NCBI GenBank assembly: GCA_000526435.1
Contig: JAGB01000002.1
Span: 806,001-870,000, forward strand
Direction: 5' to 3'
DNA from: Caldicoprobacter oshimai DSM 21659
GTDB taxonomy: Bacteria > Bacillota > Clostridia > Caldicoprobacterales > Caldicoprobacteraceae
Length of the DNA: 64,000 nucleotides
In this document: in pieces, positions 9,345-17,320 of the stretch
Position numbering within the stretch: position 1 is the first letter of the stretch
Layout: each line of letters begins with the position of its first letter
Made by a program: the position numbers and the translations under genes
Notes under the pieces: model-generated
Told to the model about the DNA's origin: nothing
Database searches by the model: none
What the model saw: only the letters and a program-made list of their open reading frames with translations

Positions 9345-10361
9345 TTAATTCACAATTACCTGCTCGCCCTCTTCAAGGCCCTTGATGATCTCCACTTCAG
9401 TAGGAGTCTCCAGCCCCACCTCAACATCGCGCTCTTTCTTGAGACCATTCTCCAGCACCAACACATACTTACGGCCCATATAGTTTCTCACGAGGTTTCT
9501 TGGAAGGACTATGACGTTTTCACGCCTATCCAAAGTAAGCGTAAACTGAGCGGTATCACCCATGGTGACGTCCTCGGGTAGATTAGACACTTCTATACGA
9601 ACTACGTTTTTAAGGCTCTCATCTGCATCGACGGGGACAGTGGCTGGCGTCATCACCACTTCGCCCTCATACACCTTATCGCGTATCTTCACCTCTACCT
9701 TCATGCCCACCTGAAAATCCGAAAGATTGCTGCCTGAATACTGCAGCTGAAGCTTAGTAGGATCGGCTATCTTTACAAGGGTGGAATACGCATCTATGTA
9801 ATCGCCCTGCCCCAACCGGTTATCCACGTAGACCACAGTGCCATCCATGGTGGACACCAGTTTGGCTTCTTCCAATTGGCGCTGCAGATTTTTTAACTGG
9901 AGTCTTGCCAGTTCAATGTCACAGGCAGCTATCGCTAAGGAGTATTTATCTCCCCCCGACTCTTTGATCTGGTTGTATCGAAGCTGCGCTTTACGAAGCA
10001 CCAGCTTCTGCTGTTCAATTTCATACTCCAATCCGGCGGTATCGAGCTCAGCCAGCAAATCGCCTTTCTTGACCTTGTCCCCTATCTTAACATGGATGGC
10101 CTTTATGCGCCCACCCCGTGCCTTAAAAAACATGTTGCCCTGCTCAACTGAAACAAAGGTCCCTGAACCGGTAATCTTTTTCTCTATAGTCCCCCTCTTT
10201 ACCTCCATAACGTCGTAGGTAATTTCGGGGGGTTCAATCAATGGCGGTGCCAACACCTCCTCTTCCTTGGGGAACAAATAACATCCGGAAAGGAATGCGC
10301 CCAGAAATGCTGTTAATAAAAAGGCTACAACCCCCTTGAATCCCCTGCCATGATTATCCAT
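9345..10361 (-). CDS. Membrane-fusion (HlyD/MacA-like) lipoprotein of an efflux system
   Basis: 338 aa from the ATG at 10361, preceded by GGAGGGG; an upstream ATG has no such site. The N-terminus is a lipoprotein signal ending in LSGC. The body has the barrel-sandwich and hairpin layout of the family: GGRIKAIHVKIGDKVKKGD, a coiled coil (about 105-160), STMDGTVVYVDNRLGQGD, then a beta-barrel and a terminal ETPTEVEIIKGLEEGE membrane-proximal domain. It works with the FtsX-type permease downstream to carry substrate across the cell envelope. Confidence 0.88.
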   Translation of the reverse strand: MDNHGRGFKGVVAFLLTAFLGAFLSGCYLFPKEEEVLAPPLIEPPEITYDVMEVKRGTIEKKITGSGTFVSVEQGNMFFKARGGRIKAIHVKIGDKVKKGDLLAELDTAGLEYEIEQQKLVLRKAQLRYNQIKESGGDKYSLAIAACDIELARLQLKNLQRQLEEAKLVSTMDGTVVYVDNRLGQGDYIDAYSTLVKIADPTKLQLQYSGSNLSDFQVGMKVEVKIRDKVYEGEVVMTPATVPVDADESLKNVVRIEVSNLPEDVTMGDTAQFTLTLDRRENVIVLPRNLVRNYMGRKYVLVLENGLKKERDVEVGLETPTEVEIIKGLEEGEQVIVN

Positions 10362-10495
10362 AATAACCCCTCCAATGCAGATCATAAAATCAAAAAAATC
10401 CAATGCCACAAAACCCGGGAAGGTTTGACGGGATGAGTGCTATCACGGCTGATAGGATGAATATATATTTATGTGAATGGTGGAGGTGAAATGCT

Positions 10496-11029
10496 GTGTA
10501 TGATCGGATCAAATCCTTGATGACCATTGTTGTGATAATGGTGGTGATTGTTTCATTGATAAGCAACGGCTATTCCTTATATGACGGAAATTTTAAGCAT
10601 CATATTGAAGCATTTTCACAAATAAACCCTACATATGAACCTCATTACGGGTATATACAACCCCAGGTGGTGGACGGGTTTACCGAAAGGCCTATTGAAG
10701 GGGCGGCTGTAGTAATCCCTGAGCTGGGAAAAAAGTTTATGACCAACGCCCAGGGCTTAACCCCGGCCATCCAGGTACCCATAATCGAAGACGCACACTA
10801 TAAAAATATACTCCCCAAAACCTGGGGTGAGGTTACTCTCATCGTTTACAAAGAGGGATATATCGACTACGTTTTGTTCCACACCCACGTATGGGAAAAT
10901 CAATCCCGAAAAGGGCCTAAAATCCTTCTTTTCCCAAAATCAAGAGGCGAGGTGTCTGACCCTATGGCCATAGTGGAAAGCCCTCACAGGCTGTGGGTAA
11001 GACAACTTGTGGAAAAGTTCAAACGCTAA
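10496..11029 (+). CDS. Secreted or membrane-anchored protein with a carboxypeptidase-regulatory-like fold
   Basis: 177 aa, starting at GTG after GGAGGTGAAAT. One N-terminal hydrophobic helix (about 8-25) acts as a signal or anchor. The rest contains VVDGFTERPIEGAAVVIPELG followed by TNAQGLTPAI, typical of a small Ig-like regulatory domain with a substituted-variable-region turn. It is divergent from the efflux genes and converges with the stress-protein gene, overlapping it by 4 bp. The function is not known. Confidence 0.6.
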   Translation: MYDRIKSLMTIVVIMVVIVSLISNGYSLYDGNFKHHIEAFSQINPTYEPHYGYIQPQVVDGFTERPIEGAAVVIPELGKKFMTNAQGLTPAIQVPIIEDAHYKNILPKTWGEVTLIVYKEGYIDYVLFHTHVWENQSRKGPKILLFPKSRGEVSDPMAIVESPHRLWVRQLVEKFKR

Positions 11030-11421
11030 CTTTGGGGTACAACCCTCAGCTCCAAATCCGGCAAACGCTTCTCCATCTCCTGTATTATGTTTCTATCGCC
11101 ATCTCCTCGAGAACCGGGCGATTCCCCCATAATCACAATGGAAACATTATTCTTTCTCGCAAAATCCACCAGCGTATCCACCACGCGGTCAGAGCGAAGC
11201 ACTGTCATCTCAGCCCCCGCCTCTTTGGAGACCTGAAACAGGTAATCCAGGGCTTCCCCTTCATCGGGATTACCCAGAAAATTTACCCCATTTTTCGCCA
11301 CATGAACTACATATAGTTTAGCACCGGTATAGCCTTTTACAATCTGCTTTCCCAATTTTATTAAGCGTTCGCAAGCCTTTTGTCGCGTCACGCAAATCAT
11401 AACGTTGCGCTCATTAGCCAT
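11026..11421 (-). CDS. Universal stress protein (UspA family)
   Basis: 131 aa from ATG 11421, preceded by AAAGGGG. The alpha/beta Usp fold is seen in NVMICVTRQKACERLIKLG, LYVVHVAKNG, and the C-terminal VSIVIMGESPGSRGDG, which matches the ATP-binding G-2x-G-9x-G pattern loosely. The same frame stays open upstream through a 16-G tract to a TTG overlapping the YitT stop, so an N-terminally extended form depends on tract length. Probably co-transcribed with the YitT gene. Confidence 0.75.
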   Translation of the reverse strand: MANERNVMICVTRQKACERLIKLGKQIVKGYTGAKLYVVHVAKNGVNFLGNPDEGEALDYLFQVSKEAGAEMTVLRSDRVVDTLVDFARKNNVSIVIMGESPGSRGDGDRNIIQEMEKRLPDLELRVVPQS

Positions 11422-11435
11422 TTGATAACCCCTTT

Positions 11436-11451
11436 CCCCCCCCCCCCCCCC
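11436..11451. repeat. Homopolymer of 16 C (16 G on the coding strand)
   Basis: An uninterrupted run of sixteen C on the plus strand sits about 15 bp upstream of the stress-protein start, between its ribosome binding site and the YitT gene. Such tracts change length by slipped-strand mispairing. It could also be an assembly uncertainty. Confidence 0.8.
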
Positions 11452-11522
11452 GCAAAACTTGGAATTGTAGTATTTACGTCCGAGGGAGCCAGCAGGCTTG
11501 TCAAAATCCATTTTGGACCCAA

Positions 11523-12353
11523 TCAAAAGCCCTCACCCATCACTTCCCTCACATCGGTAACCAAAACGAAAGCTAAAGGATCCACCTCGTTTACGATGGC
11601 CTTTAGCCGTACCACCTGTGCTCTATTCACCACGCATAAAATCACATTTTTCCTTTGCATGGTATACGCCCCTCTACCTTCTAAAAAGGTGACGCCTCTG
11701 TCTATTTCGGTCATAATCCTGTGGCTTATCTCATCGGCATGGTCAGAAACGATGATAAAAGCCTTGGCTGAGTCCAAGCCTTCCAGCACCACGTCTATCA
11801 CGCGGGCGCTCAAGTATAAAGACACCAGCGCATAAAGCGCCTGGTTTGGTCCAAAAACGATGGCGGCCGTCAAGACAACTAAAAAGTCAACGACAAAGAG
11901 TATCCAGCCCACTCCCACCAGAGGGTAAAATTTGTGCACTATCTTGGCAAACAGGTCGGTGCCCCCGGTGGTAGCGTTGCCCTGGAAGACAAGTCCCAAA
12001 CCAACGCCCATCAGCACGCCGCCGTAAATGGAAGCAAGTATGGAATCATGCGTAAGCGAGGGAACCTTTACAAGATCAATAAATGCCGACAGCAATACCG
12101 TAGCCAAAAGCGTCTTAAATCCAAAATCTTTACCTAATTTCTTAACGGCCATTATAAATATGGGCACGTTGAGAAGCAGCATGGTAACGCCCACTGGAAT
12201 CCCAAAAAGGTAGTACAATACCGTGCCTATACCGCTTAATCCCCCTGGAGCAATCTTGTGCGGTATAAGAAAGAAGTTGAATGCAAGTGCAGTCAAAAAC
12301 GTGCCTACCACTATGAGCACATAATCTTTTATCAGCAAATACAGCTTCTTCAT
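11523..12353 (-). CDS. YitT-family membrane protein (DUF161/DUF2179)
   Basis: 276 aa with five to six N-terminal transmembrane helices, the typical PHKIAPGGLSGIGTVLYYLFG motif, GNATTGGTDLFAKI, and a C-terminal cytoplasmic DUF2179 domain containing GVTFLEGRGAYTMQRK. Family members are inner-membrane proteins of unknown substrate, common in Firmicutes in several paralogues. It is the first gene of a likely two-gene unit with the universal stress protein. Confidence 0.9.
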   Translation of the reverse strand: MKKLYLLIKDYVLIVVGTFLTALAFNFFLIPHKIAPGGLSGIGTVLYYLFGIPVGVTMLLLNVPIFIMAVKKLGKDFGFKTLLATVLLSAFIDLVKVPSLTHDSILASIYGGVLMGVGLGLVFQGNATTGGTDLFAKIVHKFYPLVGVGWILFVVDFLVVLTAAIVFGPNQALYALVSLYLSARVIDVVLEGLDSAKAFIIVSDHADEISHRIMTEIDRGVTFLEGRGAYTMQRKNVILCVVNRAQVVRLKAIVNEVDPLAFVLVTDVREVMGEGF

Positions 12354-12504
12354 GCAGTACTCCTTTTTAATCCTTTTGTTGTTTCGAGTGTAGTACTCTC
12401 CTCTCGTATATAAGATATATAAGAGTAGATTCCACAGCCGCTATTTCTGCTCCACAATCAGCTTTATTGGCAATCAAAAAATTAAACGCCCGCCCCATCC
12501 TGCT

Positions 12505-12855
12505 TTACAGATCAATAAGTCCCAGGCTTATCTGCAGTGCCTCGTTTACCTTTTCCATAACCTCGGGCGACAGCGTGCATATTTTTTCCCTCAACCTCTT
12601 TTTATCAATTGTCCTTATTTGCTCAAGCAAAATGACCGAATCCTTAGGCAACCCATACTCGGATGCGCTAAGCTCCACATGGGTGGGAAGCTTGGCCTTG
12701 TTAATCTGCGAAGTGATGGCCGCCACGATGACGGTGGGACTGTATTTGTTTCCTATATCGTTTTGTACTATGAGCACCGGCCTCACTCCGCCCTGCTCCG
12801 AGCCCACTACAGGGCTGAGGTCAGCGTAATAGATTTCTCCTCTTCTCACTATCAT
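12505..12855 (-). CDS. ndoA: Type II toxin, MazF-like endoribonuclease (NdoA/EndoA)
   Basis: 116 aa, full length for the family. The start [23 protein letters not shown] and the RPVLIVQND segment hold the active-site arginine and the loops of Firmicute MazF, which cuts mRNA at specific short sites. The later motif [16 protein letters not shown] carries the conserved catalytic serine/threonine region. It is 6 bp downstream of the ribbon-helix-helix antitoxin gene and is certainly its partner. Confidence 0.93.
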   Translation of the reverse strand: MIVRRGEIYYADLSPVVGSEQGGVRPVLIVQNDIGNKYSPTVIVAAITSQINKAKLPTHVELSASEYGLPKDSVILLEQIRTIDKKRLREKICTLSPEVMEKVNEALQISLGLIDL

Positions 12856-12861
12856 AATTAA

Positions 12862-13146
12862 TCATTCACTCTCCGATAAAAGGGCTTCATAAGTCGCCAA
12901 CGCCTCGTTGCTGGACTCAAATCCTACCTTGCTCAACTCGGCATTTATTTTTGCCATCTCTTCGTAGCCCTTTTTCATCTTTTCCCTTATTTCCATCTTA
13001 TGCCTCTCCCTGATGTAAAGTTTCATGGCTTCTCGAATAAATTCGCTCCTGTTTCTCTTCTCAATCGCGACAATCTCATCAACTTCCCTCAAAAGGCTAT
13101 CAGGTAAGCTCACCAAAATCTTCTTTAATTCAGCCACAGTGGGCAC
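12862..13146 (-). CDS. ndoAI: Antitoxin of NdoA, ribbon-helix-helix type (EndoAI)
   Basis: 94 aa with an N-terminal ribbon-helix-helix (KKILVSLPDSLLREVDEIV... RSEFIREAMKLYI) and a C-terminal tail that in this family fills the toxin groove. It starts after GGAGGTGCCC. Antitoxin before toxin, as usual. In many Firmicutes this pair follows alr; here the gene upstream is the NAD(P)HX repair enzyme and no alanine racemase is present. Confidence 0.9.
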   Translation of the reverse strand: MPTVAELKKILVSLPDSLLREVDEIVAIEKRNRSEFIREAMKLYIRERHKMEIREKMKKGYEEMAKINAELSKVGFESSNEALATYEALLSESE

Positions 13147-13333
13147 CTCCTATAAATTATGTACTCAAGATTCCCACCTTAACTGCTCCCTAGCAAAAAC
13201 CGGAGCTTCCCACCTGCACAAAATTACCCCCTGCCTCCACAAACAATGTCAGCTATGTTCATCCAGGAAAGCAGGAAGATTTATGGTCGGCCTCACGCTG
13301 ATGTGCTAACATACACCATAACTATATTCAGTA

Positions 13334-14923
13334 TTATATACGATGTGACCAACTTTTACAATGCTCTGCCAGCAAATTATACATCTTCTTAAGTGCCAGC
13401 GGCACGGCCTCAAGTATATCCCCAGCCACCATTCCTGCCTGACCGTGGGCATCAGCCGCCAAATCGCCTGCATAGCCATGGACAAACGCGCCCAGTGCCG
13501 CCGCGTCAAAAGGCTCATACCCTTGTGCAATAAATCCGGCAATGATGCCGGTTAAAACATCACCGCTTCCCGCCGTAGCCATCCCGGAATTCCCAGTCGT
13601 GTTGAAGTATACTCTGCCATCCGGATGGCAAACCACCGTAGTGGCACCCTTTAGCAATACCACCACTCCTGTTTCTTGTGAGAACCTTTGTGCCACCTCC
13701 ACAGGAGACTCCACAATTTGAGCAACGCTCAAGCCTGTCAACCTTGCCATCTCCCCAGGATGGGGCGTAATCAACACGGGCCCTGCATGCTTACTGAGCA
13801 GGCTAATATCCCGGGATATATGATTTAATCCATCTGCGTCTAATACTATGGATATATCAATTCTACCCAAAATATTCCTTAAAACTTCAAATACGGCACC
13901 GCTTTTCCCCAGCCCCGGCCCTATGGCCAAAACATCTGCATCCCTCACTAAGTCCAGTATATCGTCCAATGCCTCCTCCTGCAGGCACCCCGTTCCATGG
14001 TCCTGCAGCGGCCTGGTCATAACCTCGGTCAGCTTGTTCTCCAAAATATCATTTAGGCTGGTCGGTATCCCCAGAGTGACAAGCCCCGCTCCGCTGCGCA
14101 ATGCTGCCATAGCGGCAAGGCAAGCGGCTCCCGTCATGCCGGTAGAACCCGCCACCACGGCCACCCTGCCAAAGGTCCCCTTGTGTCCCTCGGCAGGCCG
14201 CTCTCGAAGCATCGCAGCCGCCTCATCTTCACTCAGTGTAAAGCCCTGCGCTCCAACAGCCTGGGCGCTATCAGGCGGCAAACCTATGGGGACAACATGC
14301 AATTTTCCGGTATATTTTCGGCCCGGGTATAGCAGATGCCCCCTTTTTGGATACCCAAATGTTACCGTATTCATAGCCTTTATGGCCGTCCCCATAACGC
14401 GCCCATCTGCGCCATTGACGCCAGAAGGTATATCGACAGACACAACTGGAACCGACATGCGATTGACCAGCTGGATCACCTCTGCAAAAATCCCCTCTAC
14501 CGGCCTGGAAAGCCCTGTACCAAATATAGCGTCAACCACAAGCGTTGCGCTCTTCAAGCTCCCCTCAAGCTTTGCTACATCGCTCTCGTACCGTACAAAG
14601 GACAAAGGCACCCCCAGCTTTTTGACGATATCCAGATTGACCCTTGCATCTCCCGATACAGCCTCTTCCCGTGCCAGCAGAAAAACCTTCACATTTACGC
14701 CCTTCAAAAATATATGGCGGGCAACGGCCAGGCCGTCACCCCCGTTATTTCCCATACCCGCCAGCACGACAACCCTGTCCCGCTCTTTTAAGCAGTAAAC
14801 CTCTTCTATCACTTCCACCACTTTAAGGGCAGCATTTTCCATAAGCACAATCCCTGGGATGCCAAACTGTTCAATAGCCCTCTGGTCAATTTTCCTCATC
14901 TCGGATGGGGTTACGACAACCAT
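13334..14923 (-). CDS. nnr: Bifunctional NAD(P)H-hydrate epimerase / ADP-dependent dehydratase
   Basis: 529 aa. The N-terminal epimerase domain shows VLAGMGNNGGDGLAVAR, ATLVVDAIFGTGLSRPV and DIPSGVNGADG; the C-terminal dehydratase shows GSTGMTGAACLAAMAALRSGAGL, ADVLAIGPGLGKSG, VLITPHPGEMARLTG and the nucleotide-binding NSGMATAGSGDVLTGIIAG. The enzyme repairs hydrated NAD(P)H. The start at 14923 follows GAGGAGG; the gene overlaps acpS, so the two are coupled, an arrangement common in Firmicutes. Confidence 0.95.
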   Translation of the reverse strand: MVVVTPSEMRKIDQRAIEQFGIPGIVLMENAALKVVEVIEEVYCLKERDRVVVLAGMGNNGGDGLAVARHIFLKGVNVKVFLLAREEAVSGDARVNLDIVKKLGVPLSFVRYESDVAKLEGSLKSATLVVDAIFGTGLSRPVEGIFAEVIQLVNRMSVPVVSVDIPSGVNGADGRVMGTAIKAMNTVTFGYPKRGHLLYPGRKYTGKLHVVPIGLPPDSAQAVGAQGFTLSEDEAAAMLRERPAEGHKGTFGRVAVVAGSTGMTGAACLAAMAALRSGAGLVTLGIPTSLNDILENKLTEVMTRPLQDHGTGCLQEEALDDILDLVRDADVLAIGPGLGKSGAVFEVLRNILGRIDISIVLDADGLNHISRDISLLSKHAGPVLITPHPGEMARLTGLSVAQIVESPVEVAQRFSQETGVVVLLKGATTVVCHPDGRVYFNTTGNSGMATAGSGDVLTGIIAGFIAQGYEPFDAAALGAFVHGYAGDLAADAHGQAGMVAGDILEAVPLALKKMYNLLAEHCKSWSHRI

Positions 14924-15329
14924 GTTCATCCTCCTCAGTTTCGATAACCGCCTGGGCTACTGCCAGCTCCTTTATATGTGATATGGAAATCCATATCCTT
15001 TTCCCGCCCAGGCTTGACAACCTATGGGCCGCCCTGCCATGAAGCTGCACATATGGCCTGCCATCAGACCCGTGAAGCACCTCTATATCCTTCCAGCCCA
15101 CACCGCCCAAGCCCGTACCCAGGGCCTTCATGACAGCTTCTTTGGCCGCAAAGCTTCCGGCAATGGTGTATAGATTATTTCGACGGCTTTTAAAGTATTC
15201 CCGTTCCCTTTCGGTAAATACCCTCTCTAAAAAGCGCGTTTTGCCACACGCATTCTTTATCCGCTCAACCTCGATGATATCTATACCAGTTCCAACAATC
15301 ACCGCATTCCTTCCTTCCAGCCCATTCAT
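14886..15329 (-). CDS. acpS: Holo-[acyl-carrier-protein] synthase
   Basis: 147 aa. Transfers 4'-phosphopantetheine from CoA to acyl carrier protein. Diagnostic motifs: VGTGIDIIEVERI with the metal-binding aspartate, FTEREREYF, AGSFAAKEAVMKALGTG with the catalytic glutamate and lysine, and ISISHIKELAVAQAV. The C-terminal about 15 residues overlap the next gene. The frame is open to ATG 15329; an internal valine start nearer the domain is possible. Confidence 0.93.
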   Translation of the reverse strand: MNGLEGRNAVIVGTGIDIIEVERIKNACGKTRFLERVFTEREREYFKSRRNNLYTIAGSFAAKEAVMKALGTGLGGVGWKDIEVLHGSDGRPYVQLHGRAAHRLSSLGGKRIWISISHIKELAVAQAVIETEEDEHGCRNPIRDEEN

Positions 15330-15551
15330 TCTCAGGTTTATATATGCTCAATAGTCCCTTACCATTTGTTATTCCGCTCTGCTCTCATTCCGCTCTACTA
15401 CTCCCGTATTAACGGTGATCCCTATCGCCCTTCTCCAGTATATTTTAACATATCTTTTCTCTTAATTCACCACCAATTTAATCAAGGGATGCTGTACAGC
15501 ATGGCTCCAAAATGGTACAATTCTGTAAAATTCAATGCCAAGGAGGTCTAT

Positions 15552-16652
15552 ATGTCAGGTTCAACCATCGGAAAGAACTTCACCGTCACCACCTGGGGAG
15601 AGTCCCATGGCAAAGCCCTGGGCGTGGTTGTGGACGGATGCCCGGCCGGCATTCCATTATGTGAAGAGGATATACAGAGGGATTTGGACAGGCGAAAGCC
15701 GGGGCAATCCCCCTACTCCACACCGCGGCGCGAAGAAGACAAAGTGACAATACTGTCAGGCGTGTTCCAAGGCGTAACCACAGGTACGCCCATATCCCTC
15801 ATCATCGCCAATCAGGACCAGCATTCAAAAGACTACTCCCAGGTCGCACATGTATATCGCCCTGGCCACGCCGACTATACCTATCATCACAAATACGGAA
15901 TATGGGATTACAGGGGCGGTGGCCGCGCCTCAGGCAGGGAAACAGCCGCCCGGGTAGCCGCCGGCGCCATCGCCAAAAAAGTTTTGTCCCAACTGGGAGT
16001 GCGAATACAAGCCTACACCCTCTCTATAGGCCCCATAAAAGTCAACCCGGAAAATTTTGATGAGAACGAGATATACCGTAATCCCCTGGCCATGCCTGAC
16101 GGCGAAGCAGCGAAAAAGGCTGCAGAGTATATCCAGCAGCTTAAGGAAAAGGGCGACTCGGCAGGCGGGGTCGTGGAATGCGTAATCCAGGGCCTGCCCA
16201 GCGGAGTGGGAGAGCCGGTCTTCGACAAGCTCGACGCAGCTCTTGCTAAAGCCATAATGTCCATTGGCGCGGTAAAGGGCATCGAATTCGGCAGAGGATT
16301 TGAAGCAGCTTACCTCACCGGTTCACAGAACAATGACACGCTGGTCTACTATCCAGACAGGGGGCTTACCAAACCCACCAACAACTCGGGGGGTATAACC
16401 GGAGGGATAAGCGAGGGATTCCCCATCGTATTCAGGGCAGCATTTAAACCCACGCCCTCCATTCGCATGCCGCAAAAGACAGTAACGCATGATATGCAAA
16501 ACACACAGCTGGTATTGACGGGCAGGCATGACCCCGTAATAGTTCCCCGCGCCGTGGTGGTGGTAGAAGCCATGGCAGCCATTACCATAGTGGATTTGCT
16601 CTTCCAGCGCATACTATCCAGGATAGACCTTATAAAAAAGGCGTTGTCTTGA
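15552..16652 (+). CDS. aroC: Chorismate synthase
   Basis: 366 aa. The last shikimate-pathway step, converting EPSP to chorismate with reduced FMN. The start at 15552 follows AAGGAGG; a longer upstream frame has no such site. Signatures are TTWGESHGKALGVVVDGCPAGI, RRKPGQSPYSTPRREED, the HYDYRG-type stretch WDYRGGGRASGRETAARVAAGAIAK, GAVKGIEFGRGFE and the C-terminal RHDPVIVPRAVVVVEAM. No other aro gene is adjacent, so it stands alone here. Confidence 0.97.
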   Translation: MSGSTIGKNFTVTTWGESHGKALGVVVDGCPAGIPLCEEDIQRDLDRRKPGQSPYSTPRREEDKVTILSGVFQGVTTGTPISLIIANQDQHSKDYSQVAHVYRPGHADYTYHHKYGIWDYRGGGRASGRETAARVAAGAIAKKVLSQLGVRIQAYTLSIGPIKVNPENFDENEIYRNPLAMPDGEAAKKAAEYIQQLKEKGDSAGGVVECVIQGLPSGVGEPVFDKLDAALAKAIMSIGAVKGIEFGRGFEAAYLTGSQNNDTLVYYPDRGLTKPTNNSGGITGGISEGFPIVFRAAFKPTPSIRMPQKTVTHDMQNTQLVLTGRHDPVIVPRAVVVVEAMAAITIVDLLFQRILSRIDLIKKALS

Positions 16653-16765
16653 TAGGGCTATATTTTAAACAGCTCTCAACAATCTGTGCTTGAGTTTTAT
16701 TTTTGTAAGCTATGTTTGAATTTTACTCAAGGAATCGGTCAATCATTATATTATATAGATAATTT

Positions 16766-16810
16766 ACAAATTATTCACGCAATATTCACACGATATTCAC
16801 AACTTTAATA
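16766..16810 (+). promoter_or_regulatory. Triple direct repeat upstream of the DUF2680 gene
   Basis: TATTCAC occurs three times with an 11-bp step (about 16770, 16781 and 16792; ATTCACGCAAT, ATTCACACGAT, ATTCACAAC). The layout is that of an OmpR-family binding site. On the opposite strand it reads TGTGAAT, similar to the TGTG-headed repeats before the response regulator at 306-324. Confidence 0.45.
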
Positions 16811-16863
16811 TAGAACACGGGTACAATATTAATAAGACAAATCTAAAGAGGAGGTGAACAGAC

Positions 16864-17274
16864 TTGAAGAAATGGTGGATCATGGCCATAGCCATAATGC
16901 TGGTAGGAGCCATTGCAGTGCCTATTGCATGGGCCCAAAACGAAAATACGCAAACTCCTTCCAACGCTGCGGGAACACAGCTCACTGAATCACAGAAAAA
17001 AGAGCTGGCACAGCTGTACTCAAAAATTACCGAGCTCAAGAAACAAATCGTGGACAAATATCTGGAGTTTGGAGTAATCGACCAAGAGCGAGCAGAATTT
17101 ATGAAACAGAGAATAGACCAGATGGAAAAATTCCGAACCGAACAAGGATACCTGCCAGGATTTGGCCGTGGCAAATTTAACGGTGGTTTCGGACGGAGAA
17201 GAGGTATGGGTTTCGGTGGGCACTGCCCATTTATTCAGCAAAACCCATCACAGCCTACACAAACTTCTCAGTAA
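16864..17274 (+). CDS. Secreted DUF2680 (YckD-like) protein
   Basis: 136 aa, starting at TTG after GAGGAGGTG. A clear signal peptide (about 1-24, ending AWAQ) is followed by LTESQKKELAQLYSKITELKKQIVDKYLEFGVI, the DUF2680 helical hairpin, then a glycine/arginine-rich tail with GGHCPF. Exported, role unknown; the helical layout recalls small periplasmic stress chaperones. The upstream direct repeats suggest control by a two-component regulator. A strong terminator follows at 17292. Confidence 0.8.
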   Translation: MKKWWIMAIAIMLVGAIAVPIAWAQNENTQTPSNAAGTQLTESQKKELAQLYSKITELKKQIVDKYLEFGVIDQERAEFMKQRIDQMEKFRTEQGYLPGFGRGKFNGGFGRRRGMGFGGHCPFIQQNPSQPTQTSQ

Positions 17275-17291
17275 AAATAGTTTAAATTAAA

Positions 17292-17320
17292 GGGGGCTTC
17301 AAGCCCCCATTTTTATTTGC
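17292..17320. terminator. Bidirectional rho-independent terminator
   Basis: GGGGGCTT / AAGCCCCC hairpin followed by TTTTTATTT on the plus strand, and with A-rich sequence on the other side, between two convergent genes. It ends the DUF2680 transcript and probably the glycosyltransferase one. Confidence 0.85.

Noticed and set aside
15366-15551. N-terminal extension of chorismate synthase
   Set aside because: The conserved family N-terminus begins at 15552 right after AAGGAGG; the extra residues have no support.
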